From Ciona savignyi (lineage: Eukaryota > Chordata > Ascidiacea > Phlebobranchia > Cionidae): 64,000 bases of DNA. Positions 1-25,275 of this stretch are shown one piece after another. The stretch lies in NCBI GenBank assembly GCA_000149265.1, contig CH002917.1:1586856-1650855 (forward strand). Reading direction: 5' to 3'. The notes beneath the pieces are model-generated. The model was not told the DNA's origin. It made no database searches and worked only from the letters and a program-made list of their open reading frames with translations. A program made the translations under genes and the position numbers. Position 1 is the stretch's first letter. Every line of letters starts with the position of its first letter.

Positions 1-349
1 TTGTGTACAGGCTTGTGTGAGAAGGTAGGATGGTGCGGTAGCGTAGCACTTGTTGTAAATAAAGCATTGAAGTTTTTGTGTAGTATTTGCGTATTAGTTT
101 GGTATGTCGTGGTTGATGTACTAAAGATATGTTTTTATCTTAGTACTAGGGCTACAATATATATTTATCGCCCAATTCGGTTATTATTTTACGCGAAAAT
201 ATAAACAGGCAACATTTTAATAATTACATAGCCTATTTGAAAATTATTTAAGTATTTTAAGTTATTTATTGGCGTATTCTATAGATCTACTATGGAAAGC
301 ACAGTAACTAAAAACGAATCCACCAATTTCTTTCAGTTGCACTGTAGAA

Positions 350-480
350 TAGCTTGGTGGGTTAGTCAGGTGGCTTTTAGATGAATGGTTATAAAAATCA
401 AAACTTGTTGCTAGCTAGTCAGTTGTGTCCTGGGACAAGGCACTTAGCAGGCAGTGCATAAACCTATGGGATTATTAAGT
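350..480 (+). mobile_element. Degenerate SINE type G fragment
   Basis: Retains GCTTGGTGGGTTAGTCAGGTGG, GCTAGCTAGTCAGTTGTGTC, GGACAAGGCACTTAGCAGGC and CCTATGGGATTATTAAG in family order. Similar old fragments lie at 23400-23520, 33776-33930, 36385-36500 and 62434-62640. Confidence 0.5.
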
Positions 481-595
481 TATATATAGAAACGGAATAA
501 ACATCTAAATAAACACACCGCAATAGTGTTTTGGTTATTCCACATGTGGGACGCTAGGTTATCTGATATTGTTTATGTGATAACATACCTTGGGA

Positions 596-891
596 CCCTA
601 TTGGAAAGTTCGTTTTCTGTGCGCCGGAATTTTGCGTCAACATTTTTTAACCTAAATTTTGCGCCACGCCAGTAATACTAATTTGCGCCACCACAAACAA
701 AGTTGCATCATTTTCAATTAAAAGTTTGAAATGTGAAGCTTAAAAGTATTAAAAATACTGATATAAAGGAAAGGAAGTGCAATCACGCCACGCCAGCATA
801 TTTTTTGCAGTTTTCTGCACCAATACCCGAAAAAGTAGTCAGTGCGCCACGCCAGATATATCCGGCGCATCATACGAACTTTCCAGTAGGG
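596..891. mobile_element. 296-bp MITE with 8-bp target duplication
   Basis: Flanked by direct CCTTGGGA (588-595 and 892-899). Terminal inverted repeats begin CCCTATTGGAAAGTTCGT on the left and CCCTACTGGAAAGTTCGT on the right (reverse complement), continuing to a shared TGCGCCGGA. Interior has GCGCCACGCCAG repeated near 661, 786 and 843. No coding capacity. TSD length and TIRs fit a hAT-like non-autonomous element. Confidence 0.8.
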
Positions 892-3800
892 CCTTGGGAT
901 AAAGCATATAATCACTATCTTATTTTACCTGACATTTTACAACAGTGGAATATTTTATGTAAATTAAACTGCCAAAGGAAAATTTTGTATCCATCTAAAA
1001 GTGTGTAGCATAGGCCTTGGCCAACACCTGTAACCAAACTAGATAACTTTTAGTTTTTTTTGGTGCCTTCCTGTTTTGCTGTAGTATTTTTTATTTCTTT
1101 GGTTAATTATTGGAATTTCAGTTAACGCCATATTTGTTTTGGTATATATATGACATGTATTTTTAAATTGTTGGTTATAAACGCTGCAGCGAAAGAAACA
1201 AAAATAAAAATTGTATTGTATTGTAAATAGCCCATACCAAATTAGACATTGACTTAACAGTTTGTATGTTGGTAGCATAATGCAATTCGTAAAAGCATTT
1301 TCCTTACTAGTATACAAGATTACAAGGATATATATAGTCTTACTTTTACTAAATTCTACAATTTGTTTCAAAGTGCTTGGTAGAAGTAGTTAGTCTTTAT
1401 CCGTGACCTTAATTTGTCATTTTGATTCTGAAGTACCAGTCAAGGAAAAGAACCAAGACATAAAAAAGAAATCTTCTAATTCGTTGAACTACAAACCATC
1501 AGAACGGTATGAAATACTTTGATTTTGTGGAGTTTGGGTCAATTGTAAAAAAACAAAAACACATATTCTAGCAATTAGTATAACTGGTATGTCGTTATTA
1601 TCTTTTCTCAGTTTAAATAAATTAGCGGGTGCTTTTATCAGCCTCTTTACTATGGCACAGGTTTAAAGGTTTATTTAGCATTATATATAAGATAAATTAA
1701 ATATTTCCTGTTGCCTAAACAGCAGACCTACTTTAAACCGCCGTCATAGAAAGGAAGTTGATAAAGTATCCTCTGTTTTGATACTAAATTACCTTGACAA
1801 TTTACAGAGAAGGTAGCTTAGTGCTACAACATAGCAGCGGAGATTCAACTTTAATTTACCAGCCTAGGATATGAGGTAACTGTCACAGATGCACTGGTTG
1901 AATCGGAGAGATGTTTTAATATTGCCTGGATCCTTTTGTCTGTGAGCCACTCATTTCTACTTTGATCACGGAATGGGATGAGTTCATTTTCATTGCTTCA
2001 TTAAGCAACTGTAGATCAAACCCAAAAGCAAGCTATCCTTTCCTTTTGAATGGTATCTCTGCCAACAGTAACATCTTCATGTGTTTGTATTGTACTAACT
2101 TGTTTAATTTATTTTTTGCGGTTGGCTTTGATACATGTACAATGGTTTTGGCTGCATCCCGTTTGTCTGTCACCTGTAGATCACTCATTGTAATGTTGGC
2201 TTGCGTAATGAAGCATCTGCAATGGTCTTTGCACGTGGGAACTTGGGAGGTTCTTTGTATGTTTATTATTTCAGTTTTTCACAGCCTGGCCTTTTTGAAT
2301 GAGCATTAATTGACTAATTTGTTGATTTGATTAGTCGGCGTGTGGAATTAGCTACAATGCAATGCACTGGGATGCTCACAGACTCCCTGGTGAGACACAA
2401 TCGTCATTTAATATGATGTATCACGCACTGGCATATTAATACCATATTAACATTGGTACCGATTACTCATACAAGCCACATATGCATATTAGCGTAAGCT
2501 GGCTGACTAGCAGCCAACATTCAGCGCTTGGTTATTATTAGCAATTTCATTTGATTCCATCAACGCATGATTACTATACACACCAGTTGTCTGGTGTTAC
2601 TTCACGAATGATGGCATTTTTAATTGGTTCCTAAGTGTCGAAATTGGGCAGTATCATTGACTCTAAAAACCCAAGTATCATGTTATACAAAAAAAAGAAA
2701 ATTGATGAAAATTTAAAACAAAAAAACTGCCCTTCTAAGATTACTGCATGACCGTGTGTGAGTGGCAATACATTTTTTAAAGCAACTTTGCCCATCTTTG
2801 TGTTGGCAAAAGTATTTACACACTACTACTTGCATGCCCAGTTTGAAAGCAAAAATTGCTTCGGTATTCGATTTAGAGCATGGTATTATTGTGCTGAGTT
2901 TTCTGTGAACCGGAGAACGCAGTCTAATCAACTGTAAATGTTAACCCTCGTCGGTTAGATGCCGTAATTTGTTTTTTTAAACGCTTTTAGAAGTTGGTGT
3001 GCTGGATTTGGTGATTGATTCTGTTAACCAATTTTTACCTATGTGTATTTATATTATGTCATTTTTGTCTGTATATTTTATATACACTCACGAAACATAA
3101 AAAACAGCTAGTCAAGATTTACATGCTTAGGGTTAAAATCAACTACTGCCACATACAAATATAACATAACACGGCAATACGACATGATGAACACCATGAA
3201 CCCAATCACTTTATATCATTTTATACGCTATAAAATTGTTCCCATTTCACTTGCAGTTATACAAACTTTAAAATTTTAACATCTTTAAAACTTCTTCAAA
3301 TTTTACTTAAAAATTTAAGTCTACAAAGTTGGTTTACGCAAATTGTATAGGCCTAAGCATTTCACTTACAGTTGTACAAGCTTTACTTGTACAATCTATC
3401 AGTTGTACAAGCTTCAAACATGGCAACTTTGTGACATTTAACGGTACGTTTGAGAAACACAAGAAATAGCAGTCTACCCACAATAGAAAGGTTTGCCGCT
3501 AAAAATTTGTGCAAATGCACCTTGCGGTTAGCTTGGAATAGTTTTACGAGGCTGTAAACCAGGCTTTCACGCTCTTACCACGCCCGCTGTTCAAAGTAAA
3601 GGAGTTGGATGGACGCTTGAACGGTCCATTGCACTTACAGAATGGCAGTAAAACGTCCTGTAGCCCGAGGCTTGAAGGTTTTATCTTGATATATATGGCC
3701 GTTCTAAACGATTGTTAAATTCGATTTTCGACCGGTTTGCCTTTTAAAATCGACTTTTGCGGTTTAATTTTACTCAATGCGTGTATATTTACAACTGATG

Positions 3801-4565
3801 TTTTAAACAACTGTTGTTAAAAATAAATTTTAACGTCATAAATTTATACATACGATGTTCAGAAGCCAATTAGGATTAAAAACAGCGTACAAATCCATGT
3901 AAAAATGTTGGCATTGACGATTTTAAACCGCATATTTAACTGATCAAAGGCCCGTCCTAATTAAGCTTAAATTTTGATCGTGAAAGAAGATTAATTTCTG
4001 CGTGTGTACGAGTAAAGGGACTCGCTAATCTCATACAGAAATACAGTACGAATTCCAGTAGTTTCTGCGCCAAGTGTCCGTAACGAATAACAAAATAGCG
4101 AATTTCAGGGTGTTGTTCGTATTGCATTTGAACATAACATTGTACGTTCACTTTAAAGTTAAATGAACCGGTTAAAGTCGCCACACAGTTTATTATGAGT
4201 ATATTGGTTTAAAGCTGTGATTCGAAAAACCTGCCGACGCTCGCGCTTAATCATTTCTGGCGCCCACCTTACCACGCTGCGCGTCATCATCTCTTATCCC
4301 CTTTCCTGCAGAGATATGTTTGCGCAAAGAGGTGGTTGCCCGCCGTCTTATCGTCCGTGTAAACAACCCGCAGTTGTCATGTCCCGGAGACAATGCGAGA
4401 AGCTGCCGAGCTTTATTAGCCACTCGAAGCCACAAGTACACACCAAGATATTGGTCCCTTGTTTAAACGTCCCAGGTTAATGAAAGTTCCGGACCGACGA
4501 AAACACGAACTTCTTCAGGCCAACATCACGTACACACGTATATTTTATTAGAATCCAGCGTCGCT

Positions 4566-4760
4566 ACATGACTGTTTTGTGTATCAATTCAGTATACATT
4601 CAGCAGCGTATCTTACAGAGCAATACACTGTCAAAGGTTCACGTGTAACTGTATATTTGATAAGAAAACAGCCAATACATTGCTTCATGACTGTTTTGTT
4701 TATCGAGGATGCAGTCATTTAACAGCGTATCTTACACGGCAATACTCTGTCGAAAATTTC
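4566..4760. repeat. Imperfect tandem duplication, about 119-bp period
   Basis: CATGACTGTTTTGTGTATC...CAGCGTATCTTACAGAGCAATACACTGTC recurs from 4686 with small changes. Confidence 0.6.
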
Positions 4761-5728
4761 ATACCAAACGTGATATTACGGTTTATTGGTAGTTACTGCG
4801 TACGAAACGACCCAATAAGTCGGATGTTGTTATTCCAACCACGCAACGCCCAATCCCCCGCGCCCTCACTGTTTTTCTTGTCGCCCAGTTTTAGACTCAC
4901 AACGTAGCTAACCAAACTGAGATTGTTATTTCAAACCGCTGTAAGTAAACACGCCGTCAATCTGCTTAGTTTTGCGATCCCTACAAAGTAACCATTTGCT
5001 TCTATTGAATAGTCAGCTATTCAAGACAATGTACATGAAGGTAAAACACAATTAAACCAGTTAATTACAGCACTGCACACCGTGAAGTAACGTCGCAGCT
5101 GTTTCTCCACTAGAACACAGTAATTATCGTTTTACAAGACGAAGTATTCGTGTTTTTAATAATTATGTCCTCTGTTCGTGCGCTTGATAAGTAATTACAG
5201 CGATGCAAGACCGTAATCTTCGAAATCTTGTTTTCTATAAAGTGATGCTATCAATAAGGAATAACAGCAATATAACATTTCTGGAAAATAATCTTTAACA
5301 TCTTGTTTTCATTTACGCGGTCCTACCAAGCCAGTGATATCAACTGCTTGCCTTTCCGGTTTGCCTTAATACAAACAAACTCGTCACGCTAATGGTGTAG
5401 TGTTCGTCGTATAGGACCTTTTGCTCTAGTTAAACTAAAAACCAACTTTTGTAATTCGATCGTAATTACTCGAACTCTTTTATACCAAAATTGTTGTCAT
5501 TGATTTTCAGAAAAAGCACCACCTTTAAAATTTGTCGTTTTTATACTTCGAATCCTGAAATCTATATTTTTTACGGTACACAAGTTACAGCTATGCCTTT
5601 ACCGTCGGAATTTTTTAAACATGTTTTTATCACTTCACCGCCCGCCAATTGCTGTGTTAAATGTCACAGAAAAAACTCAAATTTCACAATTTTACAGCCT
5701 CAAGCACACATCGTGCCATGGGAAAACG

Positions 5729-5824
5729 GGTTGCATCCATTTTATACCGGGACATTAAACATCCATAACCAGTCAACGGTTTGCATCCAGTTTACCGACA
5801 TTAAACATCCGTAACCAGTCAACC
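5729..5824. repeat. Two-copy 48-bp tandem repeat
   Basis: GTTGCATCCATTTTATACCG...ACATTAAACATCCATAACCAGTCAAC then a near copy with ...ACATTAAACATCCGTAACCAGTCAAC. Confidence 0.75.
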
Positions 5825-7872
5825 GACGCCTTCAAGTTTCCGCGTGTGTGTTTCAATCCGCCATTGCTGGAACAGTTAATATTCATAACATCCCTTCAGT
5901 CCAAACCTAAGCCCCGGTAACGCAGTTGGGCGTCCATAGAATGCTAACCACCCGTGTCGACAATACTCCACGGTCGAGTTATGAAGTTTACCTTTGGCAT
6001 TTTCACCCTTTTTGTGCTCGGTCGTGATTTTCTGTGGTCGATTGAAAATTTGGCTCGAAGTTCTGGAATGTTCTTAAACTAATTACAAAACCGCGATGTT
6101 GAGAGTAAATTTTGAAAATTTCCTTTTAACTGAGTTTTAAGTGTCTTTCCAAGGCGTCTTTGTTAACACCGATATCCCAACTAATACTAATCGAATAAAG
6201 ACATCCTTGCTTGGTAAATCAACAGACGAATAAGCGGTTATATCCACACAGGCACATGTTCTTGACTATGCTTGTACAAAGACAGACCAATCGGCTTATC
6301 TGGCCATGTGACGAGAATGTTGATGTACATTAATAAGGATTTAAAATCTTGTGGATCGAGCCCTTCCGAGTAGCTTTAAAATCACTTTCTTTTATTAAAT
6401 CTTGAATCACGGATTAACTAAATGGCGTTTTATTTCTTTTAAGATATGATGTTCACGTTTAAAGCTCCTATCCCGTAGATGGAACATCGCAGTAAACACA
6501 ATTGTGAGGATTGTCTCGTGGCGATCGTCTGTTTCGTTTTTGGAAACATAGCCTATCTTTGTCTTTGCTTTTTGAAGCATACCGGGGAAACGAGCCAGGG
6601 CATATAATCGACGCGACGGGCGTTCCTAAAGTAATATAGTAAAACCTAAAGAAGTATCGTTGTACAACTTAAACTTTTACACAGAAACATAAGTTCCATT
6701 TGAATAAAAAGTGGTATGAACATTCAATAAACACTTAAAAATGACCATTCCAAGTATTATTTCAATATTTCGTGTTAAATTGTGATATCCATTGAGATTG
6801 ACAGCGTTAAAATTGTCCTGATTACCTATAAGGTATCCAGGTATAAGGTTGGCTTGCTGGCAGCGGTACTTGTAAAGTTGCCTTTTTGTACGCCTCACTT
6901 AACCTATGTGATTCTATAATTCGACCTCACCCACCAATGCAATTTTAAACGGATGTAGCCTTCAAGGATTCGATATTTGTGTATTCATTCCCTCCTTCCC
7001 TCCCCATTAGAGCAAATAAAACACTCAAAATACTACAACCCCAGCGCATATAATGCAGCAAAACTGTCTTTTAAACCTGACATGTAAATGTAAAAAATCG
7101 ATGGTATACGAACGCGAGCCTTTGAACAGGAACGAAATTTCAGTCATTCAAATGTTTTAAATTTAACAAAATAAAGCGGCGAAAAAACTGCAGCGCTTCT
7201 TTAACTGTGCTTATAAAGTGTTCAACACACAAGCGCTTCTGGCGAGATTCGGTGTAATGTTCCATGTCACATTGTACCAACACACGCTCAAAATAAACTA
7301 AAATGTTATCTACCCCCTTTACGCCTCGTTGCCCGTAAACTACATCTCTTACCGTACAAAATTCAGATTCAGTAATCGTGTATTTCTACACTGTAGCAAG
7401 TAGTGGCATTTGTGTTGTGTACGAGACTAGTACTAAGTAAAGCACATTTAATCGCACACACAAATAACACGTTATGATGATGAATTAATTGTTTTTATTT
7501 CACCGCCACCGGGCAAATAAAAAAGCCTATAAACCCTAATAAATCTGGCAGGAAAAGAAAAAAACACATTCAAAATAGTATGTTAATTTGAAACTTTTAC
7601 TTAATCTTACATTATTTTTACTGAAACATAGTACTTACTAAAAAGGTATATCGGTATTGCCATTTAATAAGAAACACAGCGTTATACTCTAAAATGTAAA
7701 ATTAAAAAGTAAGCGCTTAAAAATACACAAAAAACGCGCATTTATCGTTGTTACCTGTTGTGTGTAAATAATAAATTTTTCTATATCGTGGTAAGTGATT
7801 CATTTACCTTGTTAAACGCTTGTGAAATTAAAAGCTTTGCGTGTTCTCCCGAGCGGGGCTGTAGGCTAAGTT

Positions 7873-7970
7873 GTTTGTTTTTACCGGGATAAGGTTCGAC
7901 CGCATGATGGTCCGTTATTAATACCGTTTTATATATATTAATCGGTCGCGTTAACCATTCGGTCACACAG
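7873..7970 (-). mobile_element. Type S SINE, diverged
   Basis: Reverse strand carries GTGACCGAATGGTTAACGCG and GGTCGAACC-like boxes with a TTTTTACCGGG end. In the flank upstream of RBFOX. Confidence 0.6.
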
Positions 7971-8932
7971 CCTTTCAGACTATTTTGTTATTGCGAGCTC
8001 TTGGTTTCGAGTTCTTCTATTCGCGAGGTGGCGCTATCGTGTCGCGACAACAAAGTCTGGAGCGACACAAAATGAAGATTAAGGGCTTAATCAACGATTG
8101 TTTGTTAAAAAGCACTTGACGTATTCCACGAATCTGTTAGAAACGACCAATTGTTCAATAACGTCTAATAGACTCCAAATTTCGATGTACATATTCCTAC
8201 CGCCATTCATTATCTCTTGACAATCGAATTCGGACTTAATTACCGAGTATATGCTTTAATTTGAATCTTATTTGACGTTTAATAAATTGATATTATGACT
8301 GTTCGGATGCGTACCATCGCGTTTCTCCTTTAATAAAACCTGCAATTAAAACTGAATTTAAGTTATTAAAAATACATAAAACTGAAATTTGCCGTGGAGG
8401 TTCAGAAAAAGAATACGTAAATACTTCCCATTTTGTTTAAGTGTAACTTTTCTGCGCTTTCGCGACTCTTATTTGGGAAAAACTAGGATAAAGGGAAACT
8501 TCACTCCAAAATAAAGATTAGGGAGTTGTATTAGTGTTATAATTATTTTCCCACTTTAGGGTTAGTCCTGTATGGAGTTATAATTAGTTTTGCTACTATT
8601 ATATACATTTCCTGCTTATTTTTTCTCTTTTCCTAGTATTGCATTTGTACTTCAGCAAATCTAACATTTACCTTGATATGCGCTCCACCTGTTAAAACTG
8701 TTGCCACTAACAGGCAGCAAGGTCCACCACCCGCCTACATACCTTCCGTGGGTTTTTGTATGTATATTACGTCATAACGATAATCGATTGGCCAGCCAAT
8801 CACTCTCTGCCTTCAAAGCTAAGCGTAATGGAATTATGACGTCATAATTGGAGCCGCCGATCGATTCTGTTGAATGATGTCACTTAGAATGTTGTGACTT
8901 CATTTGGTTATAATCTTGTTAGTAATTACGCG

Positions 8933-8986
8933 GAAATGTCATTTTGTAGTGACTGGCCGAAAAATGTCATTTCGTAGTGACTGGCC
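8933..8986. repeat. Two-copy 28-bp tandem repeat
   Basis: AAATGTCATTTTGTAGTGACTGGCC followed by AAATGTCATTTCGTAGTGACTGGCC. Confidence 0.8.
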
Positions 8987-9999
8987 TATGATCGTCTTTT
9001 AAAGGAGTCAGTTTTCCTATAATTTATTTCAGCTGCTTTGACACACCACTTCAGTTTGACGGCTGTTTATTTTAATGTGATCGTTTTTGATAGCGGTAAA
9101 ATTGACGATTTACGATCAAATTTTTTGTCCAAATCCAACCAACCGTTTACTTCCTTCAGTAAAGCTGAAACAGCCCTTTATAACGTCGGCTTAATCCCAA
9201 TTCCCTCCCTTATAATTTATTATTCCATCAAGCATAGCGGTACCGGAATCTCCCAAATTGCTCTGTTTGGCTTACTGCGCCTTCGTGTGCCGTTCCCTAG
9301 GGGAGGGAGCGGTATAGATCGTTTTCTGCCTGGCTGCTTGGTTTTTGTTTCGCCCACTGTACTCTGACGAAACTATTTCGTTTAATAGGCCGAGAAGCGT
9401 GGCAATATGTCACTGCCACGACATCGTACTGCGCCGCAGCAAAGAAATGACCGTTCCATCGATCTACAAAGATTGTGGGATTAATACTGAAAGGCCGAAA
9501 TAAATTACTACCGAAATTAAAGATAAAACCTCCCTAAACCCCAATGTCGTTAGACCTATTTCGTGTTTTATTAGGATTAGTATTAATTTTCACGTTTCTT
9601 TTGTTTTGCAATGCGTGCGGTTTGAGATTCGTTATAGTTACTGTGCATACTTACTCAGTTTACAAGTTAACTATCCTTAAATAGTCCTGTATACACTTAT
9701 ACTCGCGCAATCCAGCCACAAATGCGGTTACAGCTTAACTTGCGGCATTTTCTTAACCGTACACGTACAGTTTAATTTATTTTGTTTTCCTAGAAACTGA
9801 AAAGGTAAAATAGAGTTACTTATAACACAGTAACACGAAAAAAGAAAAAATAATTTTCGAAACGCACCAATGTAAAGTTCACTAATTCGCTATAGTTATA
9901 CCCAAATAAAATGGTTTACTCCTGCGCTGTAGGCAATAAACAAATTTTTAAATCGTATGCAAACTATATACTGCACATTTTAAATCGATTTGTGTGGTG

Positions 10000-10574
10000 T
10001 TCTATCGAAATCGAATGATGACGGTCAGCAGTTTTGTTTGGCGACTTCCGATTTTCTACCAAATCCGCCCGAATCTCTCCTTTCCCAATATTGCACTCTG
10101 TGGATTAGAGATCATGCGATCGGCGTGTCGCGTTTTTCCATGAAAAGTTCCTTAGTGGCTTGCGTCATTCAGTATTTTTACGACTTCTCCCTCGGCGGCG
10201 CAGTCTGTGATCAAGCCATGACGTCATTCCCCCTTCTCTCCCCGCGCACTGAGATATGCCGATCCTCGCTATCGTATCGATCTTAAGCAAGTCGACAAAT
10301 CCGCGAGGTTAAATGCGAACCGCGCGCACCTCACCCCACCCTCCCCCCACTCGCCTTTCCATTAGCTCACGAGCACGAGGTAGGCTCATGAATAAGTCAT
10401 AAGCACTGGCAGCTTGCGTTGCAGTCCGCAGCGTATTTTCCTGAGCCTCGCTACTCAGCTGTTGCCCGCTTATCTCTACTTACGCCACTGTCTCTGGAAC
10501 GCTACATGCTCTCAAGCGGAAGCTCAGATCAAAGTTAATTTAGCTTTCAGGCGAATAAGTCGACACTGTCGAAG
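10000..10574 (+). promoter_or_regulatory. GC-rich block, possible RBFOX promoter/5' UTR exon
   Basis: Locally GC-rich compared with the flanks, containing a TGACGTCA element at 10219-10226 and CpG-containing stretches around 10310-10370. It ends in a consensus donor (GTCGAAG then GTAAGA, boundary 10574/10575). This would suit an untranslated first exon splicing to the RBFOX acceptor at 13662. No TATA box is evident. Only positional and compositional support. Confidence 0.3.
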
Positions 10575-11294
10575 GTAAGATTCGAAAATGCCGCACTGTA
10601 AAAGCAGTCTTGTCGTACTTTATGGTGGAGAAGACCATACCCTTAAGAAACCGGTTGGTAATCTTATTTCTTCAAGACTGTTGCGAATTGTGTAAGCAAA
10701 ATGCATAAAAACGGGCATGCAAAAAAGTGTTTTAATAGGCGTTTTTTATCAATAGATATATATTGGACGAAACAAAGTATCTAAACGAGTTTTATTAGAG
10801 CATTTTTTATGTATATTGGCATGGTGTCGCTTTCGATTGAGATAGTTAAAAGGTTCACGCGTCAGGTTTAACGTGAAATTTGATTTTTATCGACTTTTGC
10901 ATGAAGTGGCACAGACAGTGAACATGTTTTCTTAGAATACGCTTCTTGGGTTTTTCGTGAAAAGCTGCTGAGTTTCTAATATGTATATTACTTAAAGCGT
11001 AATATCAATGGGGTTATATGACGTTAAAAATTCATGTGTGCATTGTTTCGACCCATGATTATCTCTTAGAAAAATGTCGTTTTATGAGCTTTGAACCAAT
11101 TGTCAGCAGAAACAGACCTGTCAAATACGTGTTTGCTGCGTTTCTTGTTTTTTTATGTTACCTAATCATGTTCACGTCACTTCATGATATTTAAAATACC
11201 CGTTTTGTCTCCGCGTCTTAAGTCATAGAATTATTAGTGTCCTTTAATAAACTGTCAGTATGGTCATACATGTTAAACAAAATGATTGCCTTTT

Positions 11295-11519
11295 GGGGGC
11301 AACACTAAAAAGAAGGAAAACGGGAAGAAAGGATGGAGGGAAACTGCACACTAAAACTATGGAAAAGAATTTAAACCCTGCCCTAAACCGTCATCTCTCA
11401 ACCTCAGAACTAACCCCAACTCTAACCCTATGTTTAAAACTGACTCTATAATGTTATAATCCTTATTTTAGTGTGCAGTTTTCCTCCTTCCCGCTTTCCC
11501 TCCTTTTAGTGTAGCCCCC
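11295..11519. mobile_element. Foldback MITE (GGGCAACACT family), copy 1
   Basis: Long terminal inverted repeats of roughly 50 bp (GGGGGCAACACTAAAA...AACTGCACACTAAAA and its reverse complement at the right end) around a central run of CCTAA/CTAACCC-like sequence. Non-coding. Upstream of RBFOX. Confidence 0.75.
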
Positions 11520-12999
11520 TTTTTGTGCAGGTTTGCTGCGAACGTCGTATGGTGTATTAATGTGCTTCAACGCGTTGACGTTCATATCATCGATTCTAAG
11601 TGGCATTCAAAATCCCGATATCTGACTTATCTGTCCATATCGTTTAAGTGCAGAGAATATATCTTAGTGTGCTCTAAGTAATCTGTTAGTATAATACAGC
11701 TGTTTAATACGTTGTTCTTTTTACGATATCCAAACACGGTTATATCATCACGATAAGGTTGCTTTCGAAGTTTTAATTTGTGTCTAATAAGTTATACAAA
11801 ATTTAAGTGACCTTAAATCTGCTGCCAGTATAAAAAAACATGGTCAAAACGCTGGTTGTATATCGTGTGAGGCTGTTATATGTCTTGTATAGTTATTACG
11901 TTGTCCCGTTTTCTAAAACGCGTCAAACAAACTGTTTAGCATAGAAAATGCTCTGTTGGCATAGAAAAGCCTGAAAAACGTTGATTGTATTTTATACTGG
12001 GTTGCTATGTTTCTTATATATTTTTACATTGCCTGCGCCCGTTTTTTTTTCGTTAAACAAGCTGTTACCGCCGACAGACATGTTTATCAGTCTGTCCGAT
12101 ATACAATCGCAACTTACATTCGTGCAATTCCCATCGGCCCGCGAAAGATGGCAGTTTTGTGTGAAATTTCATCCGCGCGCCGTGGCCCTCACGGGATCTC
12201 GACCAAACTCGCTAGCATAAGAATAATCAGCAGTTGCTACATCTCGCAGCTGTCGGCACCGACGCTTCCATTCTTGAAGCAGCATCAACTCACGCAATTC
12301 CACGCCCTTTGTTTATTGATCCAACATACCTGTTTTTTTTAAGACAATGCTCATTTCGGACCACCTTCCAAATATCACCATTTATAGTATGCAGGCTCAT
12401 TTCGGGCTCTCTTCGAAATTTATCATTTATGAGATATGGTATGGTAATTTTCTTAGCCAATTCGTTGTTTAACGGATGTGTTTTAGTAGTTGTTTATGTT
12501 ATTATTGCCAATATGGTTGTGTAATCGTGTCGTAAAGACAGACTGAAACGCACTGTGTTTTGTATAATGCGTTTTATGCATTACGTCGGTAAGTGCTCGT
12601 TACGCTATAAACCCAGTTCATTTTCCTATTACAACCTTAATAGCCGGTAGCAGTTCATCTTTTAAAAGTTTCAGCTTTTTACCTAGACAGACCGTTTAAT
12701 TACTTTTGTTTATGTGATGATAGATTTCCGCGATGCTTAGCGTTTTGCGGTTTGGTTTCGTCTGAAATTAGCCGGACGGCCGCACCGAAATAAAGTTGCA
12801 ATCTGCGTCTGTACGCGCCGACCTCTTTGTTTTGCTAGCGTGCGTTGTTGACTGGCGGCGGATACCAGTAGGTAGTCGAGTACAGTTGAAGAATAAGATC
12901 GTCAATTTGTTGCCAGGCTCCGCTGGGACGTTAAACAGGTCCTGTAGATTGAGCAACAAACGGCAGATATAAACACTTTCGCCTGCCAGCCGTATAGAG

Positions 13000-13300
13000 A
13001 TACTCAGTGACGATGTCTGGTGCTAATTGCATTTGTGCCTCCCTCGCCGCCGTCAGCTGTCTCTTCTCGCCCCTTCCGTGTTCCCTTGACAGTTCTACAG
13101 GCCGCGCTACGAACAATAGAACTTTCACGCTTTCTCTCTTTAATGAGCTGCTGCCGCTCCGTCGCCTTTTTCCTTTCGCGCCCCGGTTTCTTGCGATCGT
13201 TATGTTGCTCAATCCGCGGTCGAACGTGCGACTTGCGAAGCTGATTCAACTCACACTTCGTGTGTATAATAACTACCGTCGACTAGCAAGCCGCATATCA
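13000..13300. promoter_or_regulatory. Second GC-rich block upstream of RBFOX
   Basis: GC-rich relative to neighbours with several overlapping open frames on both strands but no recognisable protein, typical of an open GC-rich island. Lies 370 bp upstream of the first recognised coding exon; could be an alternative promoter or first exon. Weak evidence. Confidence 0.2.
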
Positions 13301-13666
13301 GTCCATCTAGGTGTGTGTATGAAAGGTTGTAGCTGTTTACTATAGGGACTTCATCAGTGTGCATATCAGCCGTTTGTAAGGAGCTTTTTATAAAAGTTTT
13401 ATCAGATAAGGGTTGTCTAAATCTACCGTTATTTCAATGCTTGTTTTCCATTCAGCATTCTTGTTAGGTTTGTTCATACGTTGTATTAGTCACCATTGGA
13501 TACTTTGTGAAGGTCATTTGTCAATTGAGGATATATCACTACAGAGTTTACTGTGTCACTGAGTGTCCGCTTTGACTCATAGCCCAAGGGCACAACTTAG
13601 ACCAATTGGCCTCGCAACCTTGTGTTTGATCCAACACACAGTATCTTCTCTGTTGCTGTCAGTGTG

Positions 13667-25275
<11,609 letters not shown>

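Larger units (their letters stand above)
900..10000. other. Long non-coding flank upstream of RBFOX
   Basis: No open frame with a recognisable domain, codon bias or clean splice borders. Contains only the small duplications and SINE relic listed separately, and one TGACGTCA at 8837-8844. Distal regulatory sequence or untranslated exons cannot be excluded. Confidence 0.5.

Noticed and set aside
9038..9367. 109-codon frame upstream of RBFOX
   Set aside because: No ATG-based start context, low similarity to any known domain, no splice support.
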